From contig NZ_AULE01000023.1 in the NCBI RefSeq assembly GCF_000425125.1, forward strand, positions 434,001 through 498,000: a DNA stretch of 64,000 bases, read 5' to 3'. The notes under the pieces were generated by a model that saw only the letters and a list, made by a program, of their open reading frames with translations, searched no databases and was not told the origin of the DNA. Positions 43,685 through 52,915 of the stretch are shown here, one piece after another; position 1 is the first letter of the stretch; each line of letters begins with the position of its first letter. The translations under genes were made by a program, and so were the position numbers. Source of the stretch: Paenibacillus taiwanensis DSM 18679 (lineage in GTDB: Bacteria; Bacillota; Bacilli; Paenibacillales; Paenibacillaceae).

Positions 43685-43773
43685 ATGCGGTAGCCCATTC
43701 GTTAATTTAATGATCTATTTATCTATTCATTTATTTGTCGTTTATTGATTTATCGAATGGGACTGCTGCATGT
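43685..43773. repeat. Imperfect inverted repeat flanking an AT-rich stretch upstream of argF
   Basis: CCCATTCG (43694-43701) and CGAATGGG (43754-43761) are perfectly complementary. Imperfect pairing continues outward (CATGC at 43684-43688 / GCATG at 43768-43772). The 52-nt loop is AT-rich with TATT/TATC reiterations and includes a weak ARG-box-like motif (43714-43731, minus strand). Confidence 0.55.
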
Positions 43774-43860
43774 TAATTGATCGATAAGACGATACGAATC
43801 GTAATGGACGCGTCCATTGAACAATAGAGCAAACATTCAAACATGGAGGGGGCGGTCTAC

Positions 43861-44808
43861 ATGACGAATACACAATTGGATATGAGAGGGCGTGACTTTG
43901 TCGCGCTAGCAGATTATACGCAAGAGGAATTATACGCGCTTATGCATTACGGAATTGAGTTGAAGCGCAAGCAGAAAGCAGGAGATCCAGAGCAGGCATT
44001 AAGAGGGAAATCACTTGCAATGATCTTTGAGAAGTCTTCAACCCGCACACGTGTGTCTTTTGAAGTTGGTATGTTTCAGTTGGGCGGCACTGCCTTATTT
44101 CTGAGCAAAAATGACATTCAGATCGGACGTGGAGAGACGATATACGACACGGCGCAGACGCTGTCTCGTTATGTAGACGGCATTATGATTCGTACCTTTG
44201 CGCACCGCACGGTCATCGACTTGGCACGCGCAGCAACGATACCTGTCATCAATGGATTATCGGATCTGAATCATCCTTGTCAGGCGCTCGCTGATTATAT
44301 GACCATTTACGAGAAAAAAGGCAAGCTAGAAGGATTAAAGGTGGCTTATGTCGGGGACGGCAACAATATGGCGCATTCGCTTATTATGGGAGCGTCGAAG
44401 TTCGGTATAAATATTACGGTTGCTACGCCTAACAATTATGCGCCAGATGCTGACGTAGTGAAACAAGCGCAGGAGCAGGGCAAGTTGTATGGTTCAACGA
44501 TTACTTTAACCAATGATCCTCGTGAAGCAGTAGCGGACGCTGATGTGGTGTATACAGACGTATGGGCTAGCATGGGCTTTGAATCTGAGCAGCAGAAGCG
44601 TGAACTTGCGTTCCGAGATTTTCAGGTGGATGAGGAGCTTGTGAAGTGGGCAAAGTCAGACTATTTGTTTATGCACTGTCTGCCTGCACATCGTGGTGAG
44701 GAAGTAAGTGAGGGTGTTATTGATGGAAGCAATTCCATTGTGTTTGATCAGGCGGAAAATCGTCTGCATGCACAGAAAGCTGTGTTAGCTTCTCTAATGC
44801 GTGATTAG
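43861..44808 (+). CDS. argF: Ornithine carbamoyltransferase
   Basis: ArgF makes citrulline from ornithine and carbamoyl phosphate. The 315-residue enzyme has the carbamoyl-phosphate site KSSTRTRVSFEVGM, the ornithine-side HPCQALADYMT, VAYVGDGNNMAHSL, and the C-terminal FMHCLPAHRGEEVS with the catalytic Cys. ATG 43861 has GGAGGGGGCGG upstream; the earlier ATG at 43843 overlaps that RBS. It lies 254 bp after argD with a long inverted repeat between, so it may have its own regulation. Confidence 0.97.
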   Translation: MTNTQLDMRGRDFVALADYTQEELYALMHYGIELKRKQKAGDPEQALRGKSLAMIFEKSSTRTRVSFEVGMFQLGGTALFLSKNDIQIGRGETIYDTAQTLSRYVDGIMIRTFAHRTVIDLARAATIPVINGLSDLNHPCQALADYMTIYEKKGKLEGLKVAYVGDGNNMAHSLIMGASKFGINITVATPNNYAPDADVVKQAQEQGKLYGSTITLTNDPREAVADADVVYTDVWASMGFESEQQKRELAFRDFQVDEELVKWAKSDYLFMHCLPAHRGEEVSEGVIDGSNSIVFDQAENRLHAQKAVLASLMRD

Positions 44809-44888
44809 ACGAGTAAAGAGGACATGACGACATCATGTTAAGCTGTGCGCTGCAAGTGATCGGAGAAGAGAGAAGTGGGGGAGAAAAC

Positions 44889-46184
44889 ATGGCAAAAGAT
44901 AAGATCGTGTTGGCTTATTCAGGCGGTTTGGATACATCGGTCATTTTAAAATGGTTAAAAGAAACGTACGATGCCGAAATTATTGCGTTTACGGCTGACA
45001 TCGGACAAAAAGATGAATTGGAAGGTTTAGAGGAGAAGGCGCTTGCTACTGGTGCTTCCAAAGTATACATTGACGACTTGCGCGATGAATTCGCAAGCGA
45101 CTTTATATATCCGATGTTTCAAGCGGGTGCCTTGTACGAAGGACAATATTTGTTAGGCACGAGTATCGCGCGGCCTTTGATTGCAAAGCGTATGGTCGAA
45201 ATCGCTAAAGCGGAAGGTGCGATAGCGATCGCACACGGTGCGACAGGCAAAGGCAACGACCAAGTTCGCTTTGAATTAACGGCTGCGTCATTGGCGCCTG
45301 AGATCAAGGTGATTGCGCCTTGGCGATCTGAGGCGTTCCGTGAGCAGTTTCCTGGACGGGCAGAGATGATTGCATACGCTGAGAAGCATGGTATTCCAGT
45401 ACAGGCATCTGCTGCAAAGCCCTATTCGATGGATCGCAACTTGCTCCATATTAGCTTTGAGAGCGGCGTGCTGGAGGACCCTTGGTTTGACCCGAGTGCG
45501 GATGAGAACAAAGGGATGTTTGTACTAAGCGTAGCACCAGAAGATGCGCCTGATGCTGCTGAGTATGTGGAGTTGACATTTGAACAGGGAAACTGCATAG
45601 CCATTAATGGTGAGACGTTAAGCCCACTGCAGGTCATGGAACAATTAAACGCGATCGGGGGCAAACACGGTATTGGACGTGTTGATATGGTAGAGAACCG
45701 CTTCGTTGGGATGAAAAGCCGCGGTGTATATGAGACGCCAGGCGGTACGATTCTGTTTACGGCGCATCGCAAAATGGAATCGTTAACGATGGATCGTGAG
45801 GTCATGCATCTGCGTGATTCATTAATTGCCAAGTATAGCGCTATCGTCTACAACGGCTTTTGGTTTGCGCCGGAGCGGCTGGCGATCCAAGCACTTGTGC
45901 AAGAGAGTCAAAAGTATGTTTCAGGCATTGTACGTTTGAAGCTTTATAAAGGAAACGTGATTGGTGCAGGGGTACAAAGTGCGGTTAGTTTGTATAACCC
46001 TGACATCGCTACGATGGAAGCTGATCCATCGCAAGCCTATGATCAGAATGACGCGACAGGGTTTATCCATTTGAATGCATTACGTCTTAAAGTAGCCTCT
46101 GGCGTACACGGTGTTAGTGTGCATGGCGTGGAATTAAAGCTGGATCAGAACGCAACAGCAGTTGAAACGTCAGCGTCCAAGTAG
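44889..46184 (+). CDS. argG: Argininosuccinate synthase
   Basis: ArgG joins citrulline and aspartate with ATP to form argininosuccinate. The 431-residue protein has the N-type ATP-binding P-loop [15 protein letters not shown] (~8-22), [28 protein letters not shown] and [11 protein letters not shown]. It is about 20-30 residues longer than many family members, with a hydrophilic C-terminal tail ([15 protein letters not shown]). The ATG at 44889 follows GGGGGAG; an upstream in-frame ATG at 44835 would add 18 residues before that RBS. It lies 80 bp after argF. Confidence 0.96.
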   Translation: MAKDKIVLAYSGGLDTSVILKWLKETYDAEIIAFTADIGQKDELEGLEEKALATGASKVYIDDLRDEFASDFIYPMFQAGALYEGQYLLGTSIARPLIAKRMVEIAKAEGAIAIAHGATGKGNDQVRFELTAASLAPEIKVIAPWRSEAFREQFPGRAEMIAYAEKHGIPVQASAAKPYSMDRNLLHISFESGVLEDPWFDPSADENKGMFVLSVAPEDAPDAAEYVELTFEQGNCIAINGETLSPLQVMEQLNAIGGKHGIGRVDMVENRFVGMKSRGVYETPGGTILFTAHRKMESLTMDREVMHLRDSLIAKYSAIVYNGFWFAPERLAIQALVQESQKYVSGIVRLKLYKGNVIGAGVQSAVSLYNPDIATMEADPSQAYDQNDATGFIHLNALRLKVASGVHGVSVHGVELKLDQNATAVETSASK

Positions 46185-46331
46185 AACGCAGGACAGGGGA
46201 ACGTATCGAAATTAAGCTTGTGTTCTGATCTGATCAGTTGGAACTTTAATTGGGTTGATTTTAGAAGGAAACGTTGCTAGTGATAGAGGTAGACAACGTA
46301 TAGCTGTGGATAGCGGTTAGGGGGAAGGTAA

Positions 46332-47744
46332 TTGAGCAAACTATGGGGCGGACGGTTTACGAAACAGACAGATGAATTAGTGGAGCAGTACACCGCATCG
46401 ATTTCATTTGATCAGCAGCTTGCGGAAGAAGATATTCAAGGCAGTCTGGCACATGTGACGATGCTTGGACGTTGTGGTATCGTTCCACAAGAGGATGTAG
46501 AGCAGATTCAACAAGGCTTGGCACAAGTGTTGGAATTAATCCGCAGCAAGGAGATGGTTTACTCCGTCTCGGATGAAGATATTCATATGAACATCGAGAA
46601 AAAGCTTATAGAGTTGATAGGTCCTGTTGGGGGAAAGCTGCATACAGGGCGCAGTCGCAATGATCAGGTGGCGACAGATATGCATCTCTATTTGCGCAAG
46701 CATGTCGTTATTTTTGTAGAGCTGTTGTCTAAACTCCAGATTGCGTTGATGGAGCAGGCAAAAGCCAATTACGACACTATTGTTCCTGGCTATACACATT
46801 TGCAGCGTGCGCAGCCAATTCTGTTTGCTCATCACCTGATGGCGTATGTATCCATGTTTGAGCGTGATATTGAACGTCTGCAAGACAGCTACAAGCGGAT
46901 CAATACGCTTCCGCTCGGAGCCGGGGCACTGGCCGGAACTACGTTTCCGATTGATCGCCATGATGTGGCTGAACAACTTGGCTTTGATCGTGTATACGAG
47001 AACAGTCTTGACGCGGTGAGTGATCGTGACTTTATCGTTGAGTTTTTATCAAATGCCTCATTGGTGATGATGCACTTGTCCCGCTTATGCGAAGAACTGG
47101 TCCTTTGGTCCAGTACAGAATTTCAATTTATTGAACTTGACGACGCATTTTGTACAGGCTCAAGCATTATGCCGCAAAAAAAGAACCCTGATGTCGCTGA
47201 GCTGGTCCGTGGCAAGACAGGACGGGTATATGGCAATCTAATGGGGATGCTGACGGTGCTGAAGTCGCTGCCGCTTGCTTATAACAAAGATATGCAGGAA
47301 GACAAGGAAGGAATGCTGGACACCGTCTCCACCTTGGACGGCGCTTTGCGCTTGTTTGCACCGATGATTGCCACGATGAAAGTCAATCGTGATCGGATGC
47401 GACAAGCGGTGCGGCAGGATTTCTCTAACGCTACCGATATTGCCGACTTTTTGGTAAACAAAGGTTTGCCATTCAGGCAAGCGCATGAAGTGATCGGAAA
47501 AACGGTACTGTACTGTATCCAGAAAAACGTATATCTGCTAGATCTGTCACTGGAGGAGTTTAAGCAATTCTCACCATTGTTTGATGAAACGATTTATGCA
47601 GTGCTTCAACCGGAGCAAGTTGTAAATGCCCGCAACGTGTACGGCGGAACGGCTACCGTGCAAGTACAGGCAGCAGTCGGACGTGCTAGCGAAGCACTAA
47701 ACAGAACCGAAGCATGGCTTCATGAGCACGAAAATAAGTTTTGA
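46332..47744 (+). CDS. argH: Argininosuccinate lyase
   Basis: ArgH splits argininosuccinate into arginine and fumarate, the last step. The 470-residue product belongs to the fumarase/aspartase superfamily and carries the signature [40 protein letters not shown] stands at the N-terminus (longer than quoted elsewhere; key part LWGGRF), and [13 protein letters not shown] is also present. Translation starts at TTG 46332 preceded by GGGGGAAGG. It ends the arginine cluster before a convergent terminator. Confidence 0.96.
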   Translation: MSKLWGGRFTKQTDELVEQYTASISFDQQLAEEDIQGSLAHVTMLGRCGIVPQEDVEQIQQGLAQVLELIRSKEMVYSVSDEDIHMNIEKKLIELIGPVGGKLHTGRSRNDQVATDMHLYLRKHVVIFVELLSKLQIALMEQAKANYDTIVPGYTHLQRAQPILFAHHLMAYVSMFERDIERLQDSYKRINTLPLGAGALAGTTFPIDRHDVAEQLGFDRVYENSLDAVSDRDFIVEFLSNASLVMMHLSRLCEELVLWSSTEFQFIELDDAFCTGSSIMPQKKNPDVAELVRGKTGRVYGNLMGMLTVLKSLPLAYNKDMQEDKEGMLDTVSTLDGALRLFAPMIATMKVNRDRMRQAVRQDFSNATDIADFLVNKGLPFRQAHEVIGKTVLYCIQKNVYLLDLSLEEFKQFSPLFDETIYAVLQPEQVVNARNVYGGTATVQVQAAVGRASEALNRTEAWLHEHENKF

Positions 47745-47923
47745 CTTTGGTGGATAGGGAAAAACGAGTTGTATTGGCGTGCTGGCGTCTGTTAGGAAGG
47801 GAAAAGTATAAGCAAGCGTATAAGCAGCACAGCGTATGATCGTGCCAAGAAGGAATTAAAATGAATGCAGCCGCGCGTTAATAGGGTCCTGTGAGGCCTC
47901 ACGCGTGTGCGCTGATACAGCGA

Positions 47924-47975
47924 TAGGGGCTGTTCCTGAGAGGTGTCATTACACCTGCATGGAACAGCCCCTTTT
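47924..47975. terminator. Bidirectional terminator between argH and the VanW-domain gene
   Basis: AGGGGCTGTTCC pairs with GGAACAGCCCCT, with an inner AGGTGT/ACACCT stem and T-rich ends in both senses. It serves the convergent genes argH (plus) and the VanW-domain gene (minus). A 12-bp palindrome GTGAGGCCTCAC lies nearby at 47891-47902. Confidence 0.88.
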
Positions 47976-48004
47976 CATATGGAAGGTGAGCTGATGCTTA
48001 TTGT

Positions 48005-49432
48005 TTATCTGAAGTTGGGCCCATTTACCCCGTCTTCAACAATTGATTTCTGATCGTTAGGTGCTTGGCGAAGTCCACTGTCACCAGAGTTGATCGCAAT
48101 AAGTGTAGGCTGTGGACGGTAAGTATCGACAGCTATGCGCTCGCGGGATATTTCTTTGCCGTTAAGCAATTTGAGTCGATAGGATTCAACGGTGTACCCC
48201 TTCTTGCCCCGCTGAAGCGTCTCTTGTGTCCCGACGGGGAGATCACTGTTTTTGACATACTTCACAGCAGGTTCCAATACTTTTACCGTTTTTGTCTCCA
48301 TTTTGTAGGTGATGCTGCTATCCATCGTGCCAAACAATTTGACTGTCATTTTATCGTGATCCGTTGAAGTGCGGATGAGCAGGTTTTTCCCACTAGTATT
48401 TTTGAACTTGAAATTAATATAACCTTGGGAAAAGGTGGCATCCAACCCTAAAGGCAAATAAGTGACTGGCATCGAGTGATTTCGTCGCTCAACGATATCC
48501 AGCCCGGTACGTAATACTGCGTTATAGAGCGTACTTGATACTTGACAGATTCCGCCACCAATGCCAGGCACGAGCTTACCATTTAAAATGACAGGAGCTT
48601 CTTTGAATCCATATAAGCGCTCCGTCTTGGCAATTATTTTATCGTAGTCGAATACTTCTCCTGGCTTTAGGATCATATCATCGATCGTTTTGGCGGCAGC
48701 ATTCACATTATGAATCCGCCCTGCATCACCTGGTCGTAGAAAGGTAGACACTTCGATAATTTTACGCTCGATGCCTTCATTTTGCAGCATCTCTAAAGTA
48801 ATCGCCGCACTGGTCTGTACGAGCGGGACCTCAATCGTTAATTGCCGCTCCAAGCTCCAGTCCGAAGGAATGGCGACACGAATAAGCTGTTCCATTTGCA
48901 TGCGGTCAAGCCGGTATACTTTTTTGTCTGGCGTATATGTGACTTGGTCATTAGCTGTAATCTCACGTCGAGCATTCACAGGCTTGCCGAAAGTTTGAAT
49001 TTCCCAAGCGGAGTTAAATCGTTGTTTCCAAACGTTATTATTCCAAGTAAAGCCGAGTGCCCAGTTTTCTTTAAACGTTCGTCGGGCCTGAAATCGTTCC
49101 CATAAGGTTCCTGCGGATAGTTTGTCTAGTGCTAGCAGCAGCGGTTTAGCATCATATCGCACGCCAAGGTCTTTTAATGTCGTTTGAACGGGGTTTAGGT
49201 TGACTCCTTTAAATATAAACTGAACGGGCATCTGCTCTAATAGTTTGATTTTATTTATTAATTCGGTTTCAAATGACTGCCGCTCCATACCGCCAATCTG
49301 CCAGCTTGACAAGTGTACTTGAAAAGGCAAAGCAGTCGTATTCACATAATGGTTAGCCCAACCCCAAACTGCTCCTGTAGCCATTAGTAGGAGCAGTGCG
49401 CTCCCTATCCACCAACTTAACCACTTCTTCAC
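48005..49432 (-). CDS. VanW-family membrane-anchored cell-wall protein
   Basis: A 475-residue protein with one N-terminal membrane helix (about residues 5-26, WWIGSALLLLMATGAVWGW) and an extracellular body. A PG-binding-4-like region (~60-240) leads to the VanW domain (~250-390), with VNAAAKTIDDMILKPGEVFDYDK, PGIGGGICQVSSTLYNAVL and RRNHSMPVTYLPLGLDATF. Only its sub-motifs PGIGGGICQVSS and YLPLGLDATF are diagnostic. VanW proteins occur next to some vancomycin-resistance genes, but the domain is widespread and its activity is unknown, so resistance should not be inferred. The C-terminus has a G5-like beta segment (~395-455). The gene runs convergent to argH and divergent from ftsE. Confidence 0.88.
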   Translation of the reverse strand: MKKWLSWWIGSALLLLMATGAVWGWANHYVNTTALPFQVHLSSWQIGGMERQSFETELINKIKLLEQMPVQFIFKGVNLNPVQTTLKDLGVRYDAKPLLLALDKLSAGTLWERFQARRTFKENWALGFTWNNNVWKQRFNSAWEIQTFGKPVNARREITANDQVTYTPDKKVYRLDRMQMEQLIRVAIPSDWSLERQLTIEVPLVQTSAAITLEMLQNEGIERKIIEVSTFLRPGDAGRIHNVNAAAKTIDDMILKPGEVFDYDKIIAKTERLYGFKEAPVILNGKLVPGIGGGICQVSSTLYNAVLRTGLDIVERRNHSMPVTYLPLGLDATFSQGYINFKFKNTSGKNLLIRTSTDHDKMTVKLFGTMDSSITYKMETKTVKVLEPAVKYVKNSDLPVGTQETLQRGKKGYTVESYRLKLLNGKEISRERIAVDTYRPQPTLIAINSGDSGLRQAPNDQKSIVEDGVNGPNFR

Positions 49433-49895
49433 ACGACTGCCTCCTGTCTACTGACACCATGATCCCTTGTTCGTTTCTGTGGGACATGCCTTGCCGACAC
49501 CATGACCTGCACATAGCAGTGGTGCATCTCGTCTTAGGGCCAATGGTCATAACTTCTGCCATAAGGGTTGTTATGTGAACATGTATATGCAACAGCAGTC
49601 AACATCTTTACTTCATTTCAAAGTTCTCTAAGGATTAACGAAGCCGGCATGTTTGGTGATAGCCCTCGACATTTTGCAAGTGAAAATGTTTATTTTTGCA
49701 ATAAGCTCGTCTATCCAAGTCGAAATACAAAGGACAACTAAGGACGACTACAGTAGCCGACATTTTCCCGGGAAATATCGTTTCCTTACAGCTGTAAAAG
49801 TAAAAAGATGTTGGAAATCGAATTTAATTAAAGGATTTGAGGTAGCTGTGTCGAATATATATAAGCTGATTTTATATACGTAGGAAGTGATTCGC
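49433..49895. other. Divergent intergenic region between the VanW gene and ftsE
   Basis: It carries a 12-bp perfect palindrome TTTCCCGGGAAA at 49764-49775 and a putative ftsE promoter near its right end. No coding sequence was recognised, and I could not place the promoter of the minus-strand gene. Confidence 0.5.
49837..49865 (+). promoter_or_regulatory. Putative promoter of ftsEX
   Basis: TTGAGG (49837-49842), 17-bp spacer, TATAAG (49860-49865). Transcription would begin about 25 nt before the ftsE start. Confidence 0.5.
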
Positions 49896-50582
49896 TTGAT
49901 CGAAATGCAAGATGTATGGAAGACGTATACGGACGGATCGCATGCACTGCGCGGTGTCTCGGTACGTATCGAGAAGGATGAGTTTGTATATTTGGTGGGA
50001 CCGTCGGGTGCAGGTAAATCAACATTTATGAAATTGATTTATAGAGAAGAAGTGCCAACCAAAGGACAGATATCGGTAAATGGTTTTAACATTGGCAAGT
50101 TAAAGCATCGGAAAATTCCTTTTGTTCGCCGCAATATAGGGGTTATATTTCAAGACTTTAGATTATTGCCTAAGATGACCGTTTATGAAAATGTCGCATT
50201 TGCGATGGAAGTTATTGAAGCACCCAAAAAAGTCATTAAGCGCCGAGTACCTGAAGTGCTGGAGCTTGTAGGCTTGAAGCATAAGGTGAACAGCCTGCCT
50301 GCGCAGTTGTCAGGGGGCGAACAGCAGCGCATCGCGATAGCGCGTGCGATCGTCAACAACCCGTCAGTCATCGTAGCGGATGAGCCGACAGGCAATCTGG
50401 ACCCGGAGACATCCTGGGGAATTATGAAGCTGCTCGAGGAGATCAATTATCGAGGCACTACGATTGTGATGGCGACACATAACAAAGACATCGTAAATAC
50501 CATTCGCAGACGAGTGATTGCAATTGAACATGGCCATATTGTTCGCGATGTAGTACGGGGGGATTACGGTTATGACAATTAA
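49896..50582 (+). CDS. ftsE: Cell-division ABC transporter ATPase FtsE
   Basis: FtsE is the ATPase of FtsEX, a signalling ABC complex that activates peptidoglycan hydrolases. The 228-residue product has Walker [14 protein letters not shown], the ABC signature [14 protein letters not shown] and Walker [15 protein letters not shown] chose the TTG at 49896 because AGGAAG lies eight bases upstream and the N-terminus then reads [10 protein letters not shown] as in other FtsE proteins. A GTG at 49887 is in frame but overlaps the RBS. It overlaps ftsX by 11 bp. Confidence 0.96.
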   Translation: MIEMQDVWKTYTDGSHALRGVSVRIEKDEFVYLVGPSGAGKSTFMKLIYREEVPTKGQISVNGFNIGKLKHRKIPFVRRNIGVIFQDFRLLPKMTVYENVAFAMEVIEAPKKVIKRRVPEVLELVGLKHKVNSLPAQLSGGEQQRIAIARAIVNNPSVIVADEPTGNLDPETSWGIMKLLEEINYRGTTIVMATHNKDIVNTIRRRVIAIEHGHIVRDVVRGDYGYDN

Positions 50583-51483
50583 CACAGTCACCCGTCATAT
50601 TCGCGAGGGCGGCAAAAGTATTTTTCGAAATGGATGGATGTCGATTGCTTCGATAAGCTCCATTGTCATTTCGTTGTTTATTTTAGGTGTGTTTATTCTG
50701 CTGTCTTTTAACTTGAATACGTTAACGAAGCAGATTGACAGTCAAGTGCAAATACGGGTGTTCCTTCAATTAAATACGACTAAAGAGCAGATGGAATTGC
50801 TGCAAACAGACATTGGGAATATGGCGGAGGTCAGTAAGGTGACACCGATATCCAAGGCTGAGGGGATGAAGCTGCTTCAGCAAAGTCTTGGTGAGGACGG
50901 CAAGGAATTGTTGAAAGGTTATACCGAGAAGACGAATCCTTTGCCTGATTCCATGACAGTTGATGTCTATAATCCGGATACAGTGCCGATGGTAGCCAAG
51001 AAGATTCAGGCGCTGAATGATACGAATAGCGAGAAGCCGATCTGGCAGGTCAAGTATGGCAAAGGTACGGTGGAGAAACTGTTTAAGATTACAGAGGCGA
51101 TTCGTAATGGAGGCTTAATCTTGGTGGCTGGACTTGCTGTCACGGCTATGTTCCTCATCGCCAATACGATAAAGGTGACCATCATGGCCCGTCAACGCGA
51201 AATTGGCATCATGAAGCTGGTAGGGGCAACGAACTCCTTTATCCGCTGGCCCTTCTTTATTGAAGGCATGTTGATTGGATTGTTAGGTTCGGTTATTACA
51301 CTTGGCATTTTATTTGTTGGTTATCATCAACTTATATTAGTTTCTCAGAACGGCATGCAATTTATCCAACTGATTCCATTGCAAGAGCTGTGGCTGCTAC
51401 TAACTGGATTGCTAGTTGTACTTGGTGTACTAATCGGAGTATGGGGCAGCACGCTGTCTATTCGTAAATTTTTGAAAGTCTAA
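50572..51483 (+). CDS. ftsX: Cell-division protein FtsX
   Basis: FtsX is the membrane part of FtsEX. The 303-residue protein has the FtsX layout: one N-terminal helix (~25-45, ISSIVISLFILGVFILLSF), an extracellular domain of about 100 residues and three C-terminal helices (~180-290). KVTIMARQREIGIMKLVGATNSFI lies just after the second helix (key part RQREIGIMKLVGAT). It is translationally coupled to ftsE. The next gene encodes the likely hydrolase partner, 35 bp downstream. Confidence 0.96.
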   Translation: MTINTVTRHIREGGKSIFRNGWMSIASISSIVISLFILGVFILLSFNLNTLTKQIDSQVQIRVFLQLNTTKEQMELLQTDIGNMAEVSKVTPISKAEGMKLLQQSLGEDGKELLKGYTEKTNPLPDSMTVDVYNPDTVPMVAKKIQALNDTNSEKPIWQVKYGKGTVEKLFKITEAIRNGGLILVAGLAVTAMFLIANTIKVTIMARQREIGIMKLVGATNSFIRWPFFIEGMLIGLLGSVITLGILFVGYHQLILVSQNGMQFIQLIPLQELWLLLTGLLVVLGVLIGVWGSTLSIRKFLKV

Positions 51484-51518
51484 ACCATCTACAGATCGAT
51501 TCGATTGGAGGACCTGTC

Positions 51519-52802
51519 TTGAAAAAGAAATGGTTGTTGCTCGTATTGAGCTGTACGCTGTTGTTTACTATAGTGTCACCGTCAACGGGACAAGCTTCGG
51601 AAATGAGCAAAGTAAATAAAGAACTAAGAGAACTACAGCAGCAAATGAAAGCGGCCGAAAACAAGCAACAGCAAGCAGAGGATACCCTGGCTGTAGCGGA
51701 ATCGGGCAAGAAGAAGACACAAGCCGACATGCAAGTAATCGTAAAGCAAATTGATAAGAAAGCTAATGAGTTGGCTTCTGTGTCTACACAGATCGATGAG
51801 TCGGAGACGAATCTGGAGCAGAATGCGAAGCTGCTTGAAGAAGCAAACCATCGAATTGCTGATCGTGAAAAGCTGCTTGATACTCGTGTGCAATTGATGT
51901 ATACGAATGGTAATGTCTCCTACCTTGATGTGTTATTCAGTTCAACCAGCTTCATGGACTTTCTGGACCGTCTGAGCTCATTGGAGCAAATTGCTAACCA
52001 AGACAAGCAGATTTTGGAAGAACATAAACGAGACAAGCAGCTTGTACTGGACAAGAAAAAAGAGATTGAAGACGAGCTTAAGCGCGTCCGGCTTCTATAC
52101 GCCAAGTTGGAGCAGACGAAGCTCGAGTTAATGAAGCAAGAACGTGAGAAAGAAGTGATGATCGCTAGCTTCGATCAACAAATTGAGGAATCTCATGGCT
52201 TAAGTGATGAGCAGGACCGCCTATTGGTGGAATTTGCGATGAAGCGCTCTGAATTGATGTCTAAGAAGAAGAAGATAGCCGATCAGGAAGAAGCTGAACG
52301 AAGAGCAAGAGAAGAAGCAGCCAGAAAAGCGCGTGAGCAATCAGGTTCCAACACGGGCAGTAATTCAGATTCGGGCTCTGGATCAAATGGTGCTGATGCT
52401 GGCGGCAAGCTTGGTGTTCCGCTTCGTGCAGACTATTATATTTCCTCTCCCTTTGGTTCTAGGGTAGATCCAATTACGGGCAGCCGAGGGGCGTTCCATA
52501 GCGGTTTAGATATGGCCACACCAGGTGGTACTAACATTTATGCTGCTGATGATGGCGTCGTTATTTTGGCAGAATGGTGGAGTGGTTATGGCTATTGTGT
52601 CATTATCGATCACGGCAATGGGTTGTGGACGCTGTATGGCCATATTCGCAAAGGCGGCATTAAGGTTGATAAAGGGCAGGACGTCAAACGTGGCGAGAAA
52701 ATTGCGGAGGTTGGCGCAACGGGACGCGCGACGGGCAACCACTTGCATTTTGAGGTCCGATTGAATGGAGAGAAAGTAGATCCAGCTCCATATTTGAAAT
52801 AA
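51519..52802 (+). CDS. Coiled-coil M23 peptidase (EnvC-like partner of FtsEX)
   Basis: The 427-residue secreted protein has a signal peptide (about residues 1-27). A long coiled coil follows (~28-260), then a Gly/Ser/Asp-rich linker (~275-300) and a C-terminal M23/LytM zinc endopeptidase domain. HSGLDMATPGG and HLHFEV carry the metal ligands, and DHGNGLWTLYGHI the third conserved segment. The metal residues appear intact, so it may cut peptidoglycan itself, unlike E. coli EnvC, which only activates amidases. B. subtilis FtsEX instead activates CwlO, which ends in an NlpC/P60 domain. Start TTG follows GGAGGACC. Partner role is inferred from coiled coil and operon position. Confidence 0.9.
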   Translation: MKKKWLLLVLSCTLLFTIVSPSTGQASEMSKVNKELRELQQQMKAAENKQQQAEDTLAVAESGKKKTQADMQVIVKQIDKKANELASVSTQIDESETNLEQNAKLLEEANHRIADREKLLDTRVQLMYTNGNVSYLDVLFSSTSFMDFLDRLSSLEQIANQDKQILEEHKRDKQLVLDKKKEIEDELKRVRLLYAKLEQTKLELMKQEREKEVMIASFDQQIEESHGLSDEQDRLLVEFAMKRSELMSKKKKIADQEEAERRAREEAARKAREQSGSNTGSNSDSGSGSNGADAGGKLGVPLRADYYISSPFGSRVDPITGSRGAFHSGLDMATPGGTNIYAADDGVVILAEWWSGYGYCVIIDHGNGLWTLYGHIRKGGIKVDKGQDVKRGEKIAEVGATGRATGNHLHFEVRLNGEKVDPAPYLK

Positions 52803-52915
52803 AAATAGAAATGTTGGCATATACTAATGAGTGTGCAAACACATGCGCTCATGTGAACAATGACTGATAGAGTAGTTTGGCATCAGCATGCGGATGAGAT
52901 AAGGGCGGTGATCTT

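Noticed and set aside
48005-49432. Vancomycin-resistance gene
   Set aside because: VanW domains are common in Firmicutes wall proteins. No vanHAX, vanRS or other resistance genes are nearby.
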